Below are positions 1 through 9,306 of a stretch of 64,000 bases of DNA, piece by piece (the stretch's first letter is position 1; the number at the start of each line of letters is the position of its first letter). The notes beneath the pieces were generated by a model. It was not told the origin of the DNA. It did not search any database and saw only the letters and a list, made by a program, of their open reading frames with translations. Location of the stretch: the NCBI RefSeq assembly GCF_020509005.1, contig NC_063021.1, positions 3,953,738 to 4,017,737 of the forward strand, in the 5' to 3' direction. The translations under genes were made by a program, and so were the position numbers. The stretch comes from Fulvia fulva. Taxonomy: Eukaryota > Ascomycota > Dothideomycetes > Mycosphaerellales > Mycosphaerellaceae.

Positions 1-710
1 ATCGGGACCAAGTCTTTCTATGCAGTCGCTGAAAGACGTGATCTCTTGCGTCGCTGCGTGCCGGAACAGCATGGTTCTTCGTCCTTGGTCATCTCTTGAC
101 GTCTTCCAGAGAGGTTCGATGTTGGTGAAGAGGTCTTCTGCTGGTGATGTACGAAGGACTTCCTGAGACTTTACCGTCATATTGGGAACCGTCCTTGGCT
201 ATAGTTGGAAACTGCTTTGTCGTTTTTGAGCGGTTGCTGCAGAACGGTGATGGGCTGAGTATATGTCACAGGCTTTCAGACATCATGTGGACCTGGGACA
301 TTGCGAAGCCGGACTGCACCCGGCACTGCCCTAATCCTTGGGCCACGAAGGATTCACTGGCCAAAGCGTCTGGGGCCTATGCACTCACGAGCCGAAGAAA
401 TGACAAGGGTGGAAGTTGGTGGGTTCTGATTTTGGCCCTAGCTAAGTGTGATAACCCAGGTGCTACAATCCGAAGCGACGATAGCCAAGACGTCAGCCAT
501 TGTTCAAGCCATCTGCTGTCTGACCAGCACTACATCTCCCGCCGATAGAACTGGCCCTCGAAGGCGACCATGCGCTCTGCCCTTCGTGCTTGGCCCAACG
601 ACTACGTACATTGGTATGCACTGCCGTAGTTCGATTGACATGCAGCCTTGCAAGCGATACTATCAATGGTCAGCGAACGTCATCTCAAAAAAAGGGTTTG
701 GTGGGACCAC
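1..710. other. no gene recognised
   Basis: I find no gene here. The open frames are short, overlap each other on both strands and have no recognisable domain or signal peptide. It may include the downstream flank of the minus-strand gene that ends at 711. Confidence 0.5.
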
Positions 711-1211
711 TCACGACGCCATATTGAGTCCCATGCTCAAGCGACTGTTCGGACAACGGTTGCTTGCGATCGCCAATGCAGTGCAAGCAGCACAGCATCC
801 AGCAAAGTCCCGTTTCTCCAGACCACGTTCATCGAGCTCCAGTTCAGACAGTCCAGAGTCCACCTCCACGCCCTTTTCCAACACACCAACATCCGAGACC
901 CCATCGCTAAGCTCATCAACCACATTGGGCACCACTTCTACCATGGGAGGATACGAGCGCCGGACTTGACCCTTCCCGAGACAGATACCAGCGGGGCAGC
1001 AGCCTTTGTCAAGTACATATGTGTGACAGCGCGCGACGCAGCCTTGCTTGACGGCCTGCTCGACTTGCTCGTCCTGGAGACAGACGGAGGTGCAGCTGTT
1101 GAAGACGTCATCGTGGTCGAAGCCAGCGCAGTCGGAGCAGCCTGTGAAGCCTGTGATGGCCAAGGCTGTAGAGCTGAGGGCTGCGAGAGCGAAGGCGAGG
1201 GTGAATTTCAT
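711..1211 (-). CDS. small secreted cysteine-rich protein with internal Kex2-type site
   Basis: A 166-residue protein of unknown function, predicted secreted. Residues 1-18 are a classic signal peptide (MKFTLAFALAALSSTALA) with a small-residue cleavage site. Nine cysteines lie in residues 25-80, including a CC pair. A hydrophilic acidic linker follows, ending in a Lys-Arg dipeptide (EKR), the usual fungal Kex2 cleavage site. After it comes a short C-terminal segment with four more cysteines (CCxxC, then one further Cys). This layout suggests a pro-protein releasing one or two disulfide-rich peptides. The start is the only Met in front of the signal peptide, and a TATA-like box lies about 155 nt upstream. 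I do not recognise the family. An effector or surface role is inference from size, secretion and cysteine content. Confidence 0.7.
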   Translation of the reverse strand: MKFTLAFALAALSSTALAITGFTGCSDCAGFDHDDVFNSCTSVCLQDEQVEQAVKQGCVARCHTYVLDKGCCPAGICLGKGQVRRSYPPMVEVVPNVVDELSDGVSDVGVLEKGVEVDSGLSELELDERGLEKRDFAGCCAACTALAIASNRCPNSRLSMGLNMAS

Positions 1212-2020
1212 CTATGGTTGCCGTGTGAGTTGAGACGAGCGTTCCTGTCGATTGATGGAGACTTACGTTGATGTGCTTTGAAGTACTCGGGGGAAGTGGT
1301 AGGCTGGTCTCTGATTATTGAGAAAGATGCTGATGTCCTCCTTCTCGACTGTCGAGAAGCGCTGCTTTATAGCTGCATCAGACAGCGACAGCCATCGTCT
1401 CTACACTGCAACATCCGGCAGTATCTTCGCTGCTTCGTGGATCAGGGCTCATCGTCCGCTATTCACGGTCAACATCCTTCGCCTCTGCTGCCGCCCTGCG
1501 CTCGAGCATAACTCGTGTCTAGGCAAACGAAGGATCGACCGGTGTACAACGCAACGGTACGCGAGGTCACAAAATCAGAGCCTTGTCCATGTGCTTCAAT
1601 GGCGTCCTAACAACTACTGTTCACTATTGTCGTGCCATAGATGGATTGCGACCGAAGACAACCCGAAAAATGGCTGTGCTGGCGGTAGATGGTCGGAAGA
1701 TCTTCCTTTAGCACAAAGTCGCGCGAAGGATCGATCGTCACAAGGGTTCTGCTATGGCATGGCATAGGGCAGATGGAACCCTCGAACCCTCATCCAGACG
1801 TGGAGCACAAATGCCTGCCAACAATGCTTCCACAGCCTTGAGCTTTGACGTTCAAGGTCCTTGACATGGATAGAGCTCCTATGTTGGCATCGAAATACGT
1901 GAAGGATGGTGAAGCTGGACCGTGGACATCCAGCCTCAGGAGACATTGTCAGACGAGGCTATGCAGGCCAGACACGAGCATCCAGCATAGCGCTACACTA
2001 CCCTGAGCAGGCAGAAGATC
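1212..2020. other. intergenic region between divergent secreted-protein genes
   Basis: Nothing with coding support was seen. It holds the upstream regions of the minus-strand gene starting at 1211 and the plus-strand gene starting at 2136. Confidence 0.5.
1366..1371 (-). promoter_or_regulatory. candidate TATA box for the 711-1211 gene
   Basis: TATAAA on the minus strand, about 155 nt upstream of the start codon at 1211. The motif is seen; its function is inferred from position. Confidence 0.3.
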
Positions 2021-2023
2021 GCA

Positions 2024-2029
2024 TATAAG
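2024..2029 (+). promoter_or_regulatory. TATA-like box of the 2136 gene
   Basis: TATAAG, 107 nt upstream of the start codon. It is followed by a CA-rich, G-poor leader typical of strongly expressed fungal genes (about 2060-2135). Confidence 0.5.
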
Positions 2030-2135
2030 TTCTGCTCAGTACTCACTTGCTACTCTGCATCAGTTCATCACTCAACACAACCCATCAATAAATCAACAAC
2101 ACCCAAACACCATACCAACACCTCAACACTCAACC

Positions 2136-2742
2136 ATGGCTCCAATCAAAACCCTCCTCTTCAGCACCCTCCTAACCCTCACCCTCGCAGCCGACTGCGT
2201 CACAAACAAACACGGCACCTACACCTACACCGTCAGTCCCCCTCCTCTCACCTCCCCCCCCCATCTCCTCCCCTCCATCATCCTCCTCTCGTACAAACAC
2301 CCCCCACCCCGCCAGATCACCGCCCCCCAACCCATCCCCGACATCTCCGGCGTCTGCGGCGGCCTCTGGGACAACCTGGGCGGCTGGAGCCAATGCTCTG
2401 CCTCCGAGAGCAGCTGTGGCGTTGTTGGGCAGTACAATGATTTGCAGTGGAAGTTTACCGTGCCGAGTATTTGTAACCATGGCATGGTGGAGAGTGCGTG
2501 GTGGGAGGCGACGGAGAATGCGTATGGGGATTTACAGTGTGAGTAGAGATGGGGAGGGATAGAATGAGGCGGTGGGGGGGGGGGTGGAGAGAGAGGGCAG
2601 TCTTGGTAGAGCAGGGTGAGCGGATGCAAGTGGATTTTGTGGTGGATGGATCTCAGGTGTGAGCTTCGGTTGTGGTCTGGTTGATGTATTTTCTACTCCC
2701 AGCTGCAACGGTTACTCAGTATCTTTCAAGCCGTCATTCTAA
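2136..2742 (+). CDS. small secreted 8-cysteine protein, three exons
   Basis: Predicted 134-residue secreted protein of unknown function. The model joins 2136-2231, 2316-2538 and 2657-2742. Intron 1 (2232-2315, GTCAGT...CCAG) is 84 nt, a multiple of three with no in-frame stop, so an unspliced read looks like coding sequence. Intron 2 (2539-2656, GTGAGT...CTCAG, 118 nt) contains a run of about 12 G. Without splicing it the frame stops after two codons; with splicing it adds 28 residues and two more cysteines before TAA. Residues 1-19 are a signal peptide (ending TLTLAAD). The mature part has eight evenly spread cysteines, which supports the splice choice since all eight are gathered only in the spliced form. 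The ATG follows a CA-rich leader in a CAACC-ATG context. Family not recognised; an effector-like role is inference. Confidence 0.7.
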
Positions 2743-2868
2743 GCATTGCGGTAGTCGGTAGTGCGGAAGGCATGATAATGTCTCTGTGAGTGGATCCCCA
2801 TGTCCTCTATCAGCCTTCCTGACGATACGCTCAACCCGCTTCAGGCTTCTCTTCTTCATGGACGCGAA

Positions 2869-3568
2869 CTATACTGTCAGACCAAAACAGTACTCGTACA
2901 CAACGAGAGTATATGTTATCTGCTCAACCATCGTGGCCAGCTTGATATCAGCTGATTCGAGTTTCTTGACGCCGGCTTGGACTTGTGCCTCGTCACTGGA
3001 GCCACGAGCTTCGGTACTCCGCACCCCAGTCTGCCAGTGATCCGTGCCAGTCGGAGTGAGACGTCTGTAGACTTGATGGTCTCTACGAAGAACGGTTGAT
3101 GGCGATGTGGCTGTACACAACCACGCCCCTCGAGAGTCGACCAGTGTCGCGGTCCAGGTAATTTGCTCTCTACCTCTGAGGGTGCTTGTTGTTATAGTGA
3201 GAGCTTGAATGTCTTGCAGATCGTCTTCCTTCAGGATAGTAACTCGCTCCTTGGCACGAGCAAAGTCGTGCTTGTTGTTGAGCTTGATGGTGAAGGTATT
3301 CTCGGACCAGTACTTGCGGTATGCGTCCTGGTAGATCTGCAATGCCTCTGCGTGCACTTGGTGGCATGTCAGGAGCAGTGACTTTGATGGGTGTATTGCG
3401 CGGCACAGGTCGATCGAGTCCTCGTGGTTATCGGTGGTAAAGGCCAGCTCAAAGATCTCGTTGCGCAACTCGGCAGGGAGTGCCAGAAGTCTAGCGAGAT
3501 GGGAAGTCAGTATAAGCGAGAATCGTGTTTTGTTGAAGGTAGCACTTGTCGTACCTCGATGAGGCCAT
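2869..3568 (-). CDS. 2EXR/F-box-like protein, tandem copy 1
   Basis: First of four adjacent same-strand paralogues of the fungal 2EXR/F-box-like family. Exon 1 is only 14 nt (3568-3555), followed by a 64-nt intron (3554-3491, GTACGA...CTAG) and exon 2 (3490-2869), giving about 211 residues. The spliced N-terminus reads MASSR then LLALPAELRNEIFELAF, the family hallmark (LPxELRNxIYEL). It is followed by the second conserved block LLLTCHQVHAEALQIY (usual form: LLxxCRQIYxEA). Beyond about residue 110 it diverges from the other copies and the C-terminus looks eroded. Roles in ubiquitin ligase adaptor function are proposed for F-box proteins, but no substrate can be inferred here. The tiny first exon is supported by the same arrangement in copy 2. 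Confidence 0.65.
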
Positions 3569-3983
3569 GACGCAGTTGCAGGTGTGAGATGTCAAGCTGG
3601 TTGTGACGGTGTCGAGTCGGCGTGACTGGTGCGGTAAGTGAGGTATGCAAGCCTGGTGGTCGGCGGCGGTTGTGTCGAGTCGCGCGGTTGATGTAGTCGG
3701 CGAGTCACGAAGTTTGGTTGTTGGCAAGTCGAAGTTGAAGCCAAGCCGAGATCCTGAAGGTCATCGAGAAAAAAGCTAGTCGCGAAGCTAAGACCGCAGC
3801 ACGTGCAGAACTCTTTTCGTGAGTAGTGAATACACACATTTCAAGAAGCCTTGCGTCGCTTCACTTTTGCTGCCCAGTCGCACCCATACTCACACTCACG
3901 AGTAGTATTGTTGCTCTCCGATGCTTCGCAATCCTCGCTGTAGACCCTGTTGGCGATCTCATCGAACTCACTACGGCACAGCT

Positions 3984-4712
3984 CTACTCCGTGACCTTCT
4001 CGACCTCGGTCCAGTCCTCGTGCACATACAGAACCTCGATTATCTGCTCCCACATTGGACATGCTCTGAATCCAGGTGAGCCCAGCATCTCCATGCCCGT
4101 TCTTTCTTTCACACTGTCGTCATTGTAGTTGTCTTCGTCGATCATCATGAACGCTACATCGGTACGCACATTGCGCGGGCCTCCCGGGCTCTGGCGCTCG
4201 TGTAGCACGTACCAATTGCCTTTAGGCCGTGCACTGGACTCAAGCGAGTGGATCCACAGACCCCGAGTGTCGACGTGGGTAGATGTGGTAAGCTCGTCTT
4301 CTACCCTGTCTTTCTTGAGTGAGAGCACTTTCAAAGTGCGAATCTTCTGGAGATCGTTCTCCTTCAGCTCCGAGACGCGCTGGCGGGCTATTGCTGCCAC
4401 TTCGGGAGTCCGTCGGTCGATGATGAAGTCTGACCCAGACCAGAATTTGCGGTAGTTGTGTTGGTAGATGCCCGAAGCCTCAAGATAAAGCTGGCGGCAT
4501 GTGAGCGGTAGTGACTTCAATGGCGGATCTGCTTGGCAGAGGTCGACCGGCTGCTCGTGAGGCTGGTGGTAGACGAGATCGTAGATGTCCAGGCGCAGCT
4601 CGGCTGGCAGAGACAGTAGGCTACGACGGTGCACATGTCAGCTGAAGCGCCAGACTGTGAGATAAGCACAGCGCTGCAGCGCCGGAGGTATCGCTTACCC
4701 AGATGGCACCAT
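3984..4712 (-). CDS. 2EXR/F-box-like protein, tandem copy 2
   Basis: Second paralogue of the array, 216 residues. My preferred model starts at 4712 with a 14-nt exon (4712-4699), a 78-nt intron (4698-4621, GTAAGC...CGTAG), then exon 2 (4620-3984). The spliced N-terminus is MVPSG followed by LLSLPAELRLDIYDLVY, matching the other copies. An alternative unspliced start at 4634 (MHRRS) would give the same length but lacks the conserved lead-in. Conserved block two is LPLTCRQLYLEASGIYQ. A central DTRGLW motif is shared with copies 3 and 4, and the C-terminal half is acidic and Asn/Asp-rich. Same strand as its neighbours; the gaps to them contain no other gene. Confidence 0.7.
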
Positions 4713-5013
4713 GGCAGGTACCTCTGTGCCTTGGTGTAGTGAGGATCGTGTTGGTAGAGAGGACTCCATTTTGTAGATCTTGCGCTGGTGGTGTTGGTCG
4801 AGAGATGTGATGTGCGAAGGTGTGCGATGTCAAGCTGGTGGCTTAAGTGCTGTTTCAATCTGAAGACGTTCCGAGCGTGAGAACCGAAAGTGAAGCCGGA
4901 AGCATGTGCGAGTGCAAGAATGTCATCTCGCCGTGAAAGCGATGCGGATTCCGCCTTGTAGCGTGAGCCCGACATGAGCCGACAGACCGCTATGCCCAAG
5001 CTCAGTCCCAACA

Positions 5014-5561
5014 TTAGTGGTAGAAAAAGCACGACATTTGCACGACCATACGTATTTGCTGCGCCACGGGCGTTGGTCGACCAAAGTCCGCCTTGTCCAT
5101 GTCGAACGAGTAGGTATAAGAGCCAATGATATGGCTTTGATCACTGCCCATAGGGTTCTTGGTATTAGTAAACCTCCATAGGCCGCGCGTGGCGAGCATT
5201 GATCTCTCTGGCGATTTTCGTCGAGTTCGTTGCTCGGGATGAGAGTAAGCTCCAGGTTCGTGATTCGATTGAGATCAGCATCTTGTATTTCAAAGGTGTA
5301 CGTGCTCAATTGCCTGACCTCATCGAGTGTCTTCAGGGTCAGGCGGTTGGCGTGGTTGCTCCAGTATTGACGTGCCGCTTGATAGAGCTGCGATGCGTCG
5401 TTGTAGAGTTGTCGACATGCCAGAAGCAGAGATGGCGATGGTGGCCTTGCGAGACGAAATTTGGATATCTGCTTCGGTTCACAATCTATCGGCGCGAAGG
5501 CGAGTTCGTATATCTGGATGCGAAGCACTGCTGGGAGAGCAAAAATCCTTGATGTAGCCAT
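5014..5561 (-). pseudogene. 2EXR/F-box-like protein, tandem copy 3, frameshifted
   Basis: Third paralogue. It starts at 5561 with MATSR running straight into IFALPAVLRIQIYELAF: the intron present after the fifth codon in copies 1 and 2 is precisely absent. The second block LLLACRQLYNDASQLY is intact. Around 5200-5215 the reading frame must change by one nucleotide. Upstream is the frame ending in the ELDENR region; downstream another frame carries the shared TRGLW motif and the family-like tail (QIRMVVQMSCFFYH) to a stop at 5014. The other open continuation (to 4923) has no similarity to the paralogues. So this is either a pseudogene with a single indel or an assembly error. The regions on each side are clearly one gene by comparison with copy 4. 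Confidence 0.65.
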
Positions 5562-5849
5562 GGCGATGGGAATACTGGCGCGTGGGGGCGTGGTGTGATT
5601 TGGTGATGAAGCTTTTACGATGCTGGCCGTGAATCTTGTCCTTCGCATGAAGAATTTGTTGTTGTTGTGCGAGCTTCTTTTCCGTGTGCCGACTGGGAAG
5701 ACACGGCACCAATGTAGTGATGTGACTCGTACTGCGTACCATTGGTGCACTGCGTGTGAGGTGATGCCTGGCCTATACCGTGAGGTGAAACGGACTCGCA
5801 GCCATCTCACCTGATAAAGCTCAAACGAGATCATTCTTCTCATCCTCGA

Positions 5850-6482
5850 TTACGTGGTCCGGTCGTAGAAGGTCCTGCATTTCCGCACAACATGACGAAT
5901 CTGGTACGCCACGCCCTTCGGTGGTATGAACCCGCACTCTGCCATGGCCTCGCTCTTTGTGCAGCCACGCCTGCACATGGTTAATTGATAGCCTATCGGA
6001 GAGTCATGCTCGTGCCACGAGAAATATAACTCAACCCGGACTGGGTGAGGGTTGCTTGGCAGTCGGTCCGGCGCCAGAGTGTACTTCCACAGCCCTCGCG
6101 TGTCTGCCATCGAAAAGACGTAGTGCCACCCAGTCAACTGAGGAGGGCCCACACATCTGAGAATGAGCTCAAATTGCTTGACGTGACGGAGGTCGGACTC
6201 CTTGAGTTTCAAGATGAAGTTCATGGCGTTGTCCAGTTGGTGTTCGTTCCATGCTGTCAATTGGAACGTTAGGCTGCTCCAGTACGTCTGATTCGCTCGC
6301 TCCCAGACCTTGTAGGCCTCAGCGTAGATCTGTCGGCAGGTGAGGGCAAGCTGATGTGAAGGCGGCGTCGGGCGGCAGAGACCGATGCGCTGCCAGTAAA
6401 TTTGCTTTTGGTATGCGAAGACGAGGTCGTAGATCTGGTTACGTAGCTCCGGCGGAAGGTCTAGAAGTCTTGAAGAAGACAT
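5850..6482 (-). CDS. 2EXR/F-box-like protein, tandem copy 4, intronless
   Basis: Fourth and most complete paralogue, 210 residues from the internal Met at 6482 (MSSSR then LLDLPPELRNQIYDLVF). The longer open frame begins at 6524, but the paralogue alignment favours 6482. Like copy 3 it has no intron at the position where copies 1 and 2 are interrupted. Conserved blocks: LPPELRNQIYDLV (residues 8-20), LALTCRQIYAEAYKVW, the ADTRGLW motif near the middle, and a C-terminal AYQIRHVVRKCRTFY block that identifies the true C-terminus of copy 3. Function unknown; substrate-adaptor roles are known for some F-box relatives. Confidence 0.75.
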   Translation of the reverse strand: MSSSRLLDLPPELRNQIYDLVFAYQKQIYWQRIGLCRPTPPSHQLALTCRQIYAEAYKVWERANQTYWSSLTFQLTAWNEHQLDNAMNFILKLKESDLRHVKQFELILRCVGPPQLTGWHYVFSMADTRGLWKYTLAPDRLPSNPHPVRVELYFSWHEHDSPIGYQLTMCRRGCTKSEAMAECGFIPPKGVAYQIRHVVRKCRTFYDRTT

Positions 6483-7352
6483 GCTGTGAGCAGGCGGGTG
6501 TTCTTCGAGGTCTGCGGCAGGCACTTGACGATATCGAGGATGAAATTCGCGGCGTTGACGAAATGTCGTAGAATTGTGCGAAGTGTGCGAAGTGTGCGAG
6601 CAAGAAACACTACACCAATAGAGCTTGTAGCATCAGCAGCAGCTTGAAGCGTGTGTAAACCTTACCTCCCACCAACCCAACAGTACTGTGCTGTGCCCGT
6701 GATGAATATCCAAGCCGGACCGCACACACAGATGAAGGTCTGACGTTGCAGTCTGTTTGCAAACACGCCGCTGACCCGCACTGTCGATGGCAACACATAC
6801 AGGCAGATGGTCTACACACAGTAAACACACACGATCATCACGATCACATCAGGGTTGTACTCCCTTCTCGGACACCTCAAGCCCATCCCACAATGAAGTG
6901 GCCCAGCAAGACGCTTCCTATATCCAGGAGAAAATCGCTCTACAGCACCGCACCCCCGAAGAGGCTGGCAACATGCACCTTGAAATTGCTCGGCCGTCAC
7001 TGAAGCGGCCGTAATGAGCAGCGATGCATGTCGTGGCTGGCGCTGAACTTTTTGATGAGAAGAGAAAAGTTGGAGTCGAGAGAAATTCGCGAAGATGTGT
7101 AGGCAGATTGCGGCTGCGCTAGCGGCCCGCTGCCGAGGAGGTGGTGTCACGTGGATCAGCTCAATCGGCAAGCGCGACATGAGCTGGCATGACCAACTTC
7201 AGCCAACGATTCTCACAAAAAAGTTGCTTTGTGAAACGCCTCTCAAACAAGGCCCTATCTTCAGACTGAGGCAATCTAAACCACTCACAAAGCACTCACA
7301 ACGTCGCGTTCCAGACACAAGCAGCACATTGTCCTCGAGCGTGGGCGCGTTG

Positions 7353-7384
<32 letters not shown>

Positions 7385-7598
7385 CACACCAGGAACATCT
7401 GGACGCAAGAACGTCCTGAAGGTCAAGCATCCAATCTCACAATTTCACATTCCCTACTGTACTACTACCCTCCCTCTTCTTGCTTTCTCACGCGTGGTAA
7501 GATCTTGCGAAGCTTTCGTTACCCTCCCCTCGAATCTGTCTTACGTTCCCTTCCAGAAGCCAGGCCAAGCAGCCAAGCAGGTTCTTGCCCCTGTCACC
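6483..7598. other. intergenic region with a microsatellite
   Basis: No gene recognised. It separates the start of the minus-strand 2EXR copy 4 from the plus-strand CAP gene, so it serves as a divergent upstream region. It contains the CA repeat at 7354-7384 and a pyrimidine-rich stretch just before the CAP gene. Confidence 0.5.
7354..7384. repeat. (CA)n microsatellite
   Basis: About 15 uninterrupted CA dinucleotides, roughly 215 nt upstream of the CAP-gene start codon. Confidence 0.95.
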
Positions 7599-8480
7599 AT
7601 GCCCTTAGCGAGCCTTCGTATACTCTGGACCTGCATCCTGCTGTCCCTCCCGGCCTATCTACATCACGCTGCCTTGGCAGAAATGCAAGATGTTTCGGCA
7701 AGAGCACCAGCAACAACAATCGCTACGACCCTGACGTCAACGACGACTTTACCGCCACGGACTTCGACTATAACTATTACGATCACGCTGAGCAGGAACT
7801 CGGCGCCGTACAGTACCAGCGTCACGACTTCGACGGGAATCATGACTTCGACTTCTACAGCTGTCGCATCGATGGCGACGCCGGGATCGTTGGAGGCTGT
7901 GGTGCTGAATAGCACGAATTATTATCGGCAGCTGTATCATGCAGAGCCGTTGGTGTGGAACGACACAATGGCAGCTTACGCCGAAAACTACGCAAGAGGT
8001 TGCATTTGGAAACACTCAGTACGTCCTCTTTTCCCCTTCACCCCCATCCCCATCCTCCCCACTAACACAAATTCCCAGGGCGGACCCACAGGCGAAAACC
8101 TCGCCGCCTCCTTCTCAAATTCGACCCTTGCAATCGACACCTGGGCGGCCGAAGAAAGCAAGTACAACTGGAAAAAGGCCAAATTCACACACGACACCGG
8201 GCACTTCACGCAGCTGGTCTGGCGGAACACGACGTCTGTCGGGTGTGGGCTTGTGGCGTGTGATAACGATGCGGAGGGCGGTGTGGAGGGTGATTATCTT
8301 GTTTGCGAGTATTGGCCGCCGGGGAACTATAAGGGTGATTTCAAGAATAATGTTGTCAAGGGTGGAGTGGATGGGGATGGAAGTCCGAGTTTGGGGGCTG
8401 CGAGTGGTGGGAGAGGGAAGGTGTGGAGGATGGGTGTGGTGCTGGGAGCGGCGGGGTTTGTTGTTGCGATGTTGGCGTGA
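7599..8480 (+). CDS. CAP superfamily (PR-1/SCP-like) secreted protein, likely GPI-anchored
   Basis: Predicted 273-residue secreted CAP protein. Start MPLASLRILW at 7599 opens a signal peptide (to about residue 28); the frame stays open far upstream but without a second plausible leader. Residues about 30-95 are a Thr/Ser-rich, probably O-glycosylated linker. The CAP domain follows: NYYRQLYHAEPLVWND, then AENYARGCIWKHS, an intron, GGPTGENLA, and the signatures HFTQLVWRNTTSVGCG and YLVCEYWPPGNY. The intron (8019-8078, GTACGT...CCCAG) is 60 nt and in frame, so the unspliced frame stays open, but removing it restores the family sequence HS-GGPTGENL. The tail is Gly/Ser-rich, then hydrophobic, as in GPI signals. 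Fungal CAP proteins bind sterols or lipids and are often wall-associated or secreted during host contact. Confidence 0.9.
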   Translation: MPLASLRILWTCILLSLPAYLHHAALAEMQDVSARAPATTIATTLTSTTTLPPRTSTITITITLSRNSAPYSTSVTTSTGIMTSTSTAVASMATPGSLEAVVLNSTNYYRQLYHAEPLVWNDTMAAYAENYARGCIWKHSVRPLFPFTPIPILPTNTNSQGGPTGENLAASFSNSTLAIDTWAAEESKYNWKKAKFTHDTGHFTQLVWRNTTSVGCGLVACDNDAEGGVEGDYLVCEYWPPGNYKGDFKNNVVKGGVDGDGSPSLGAASGGRGKVWRMGVVLGAAGFVVAMLA

Positions 8481-8774
8481 TGAGGGTTCATTGGATTGCG
8501 GTGGTGGCAGCGCTGGTCGTTGTCTGCCTTGATGTTGGCGGTTTCTGTTCCTGATGAGTGCACGATTGATACCCCAGCTGTTTTTGGTATTTCGGAGACA
8601 GCTCTAGACATTGGACAGAAGTGCAAAGACGGCTCATACCTCATAATGAACTCCTAACGATACGCTGTACAGAGCACACATAATATAGAAAAGCCTGCCC
8701 TCCTCTAGCAGCACAGCACATTGTAGGTAATCCCAATCACCTCTTCATTGCCAACCTCTTCCTCAGCTCCTACC

Positions 8775-9306
8775 TCACCTCGTAACCTGCTCCTTAACCT
8801 CTTTCGCCTTCCTCGCCGCCTGCTCCGCCAGCTCCTGCGCCTGCCCCACAACCCCCTCCGCCGTCTCCTCAACCTTCCCCAACCCCTCCTTGGCCCTCTG
8901 CTCAAACGCCGTTTCCCGTCCCCCCATATACCACCAATTGACGAACCGATACGCCTGCGTGCTCTGCGCCGTGAAGTTGACCAAGTGGCAGCCGAATAGC
9001 AGGTAGTTCTTGGGCGTCACGGCCATGGAGTAGCGCATGAAGACGCCCGAGTAGCCGCAGAGCGCGGCGGTCATGCGGCCGGAGATGATTTCGGGGTCTT
9101 TTTGCGTGTCCATGACGGCAGCGATGGGGATGCCGAAGTTCGAGGCGGGGCCCCAGAAGTGTGTGCTGCAGAAGTAGTCGCTGACCTAGGGGAGGGGAGG
9201 GGGGTGTTAGTGAGGGAGCGTGGTGGGTGGAGGCATTGGGGGAGAGATGTGGACGTACGGGGTTTGAGCGGATTTTCGCGTTGAGGGCTTTGATTGCTGC
9301 TGCCAT
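8775..9306 (-). CDS. MPC1: mitochondrial pyruvate carrier subunit, MPC1-type
   Basis: Inner-membrane pyruvate carrier subunit, about 152 residues, from exon 1 (9306-9259, 16 codons, MAAAIKALNAKIRSNP) and exon 2 (9185-8775) across a 73-nt intron (9258-9186, GTACGT...CCTAG). The family core is clear: STHFWGPASNFGIPIAAV, then DTQKDPEIISGRMTAALCGY, SGVFMRYSMAVTPKNYLLF and a last helix near QSTQAYRFVNWWYMGG. The MPC1 versus MPC2 call rests on the FWGPxSNFGIP and MDTQKDPE motifs, which I associate with MPC1. Odd point: after the usual end the protein continues for about 45 residues as a charged, heptad-like amphipathic tail (KVEETAEGVVGQAQEL...), longer than yeast Mpc1. The carrier imports pyruvate into the matrix together with an MPC2/3 partner not present in this window. 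Confidence 0.92.

Noticed and set aside
4923..5200. Continuation of the copy 3 frame beyond the frameshift
   Set aside because: The sequence after the shift has no similarity to the paralogues, while the other frame carries the conserved C-terminal blocks.
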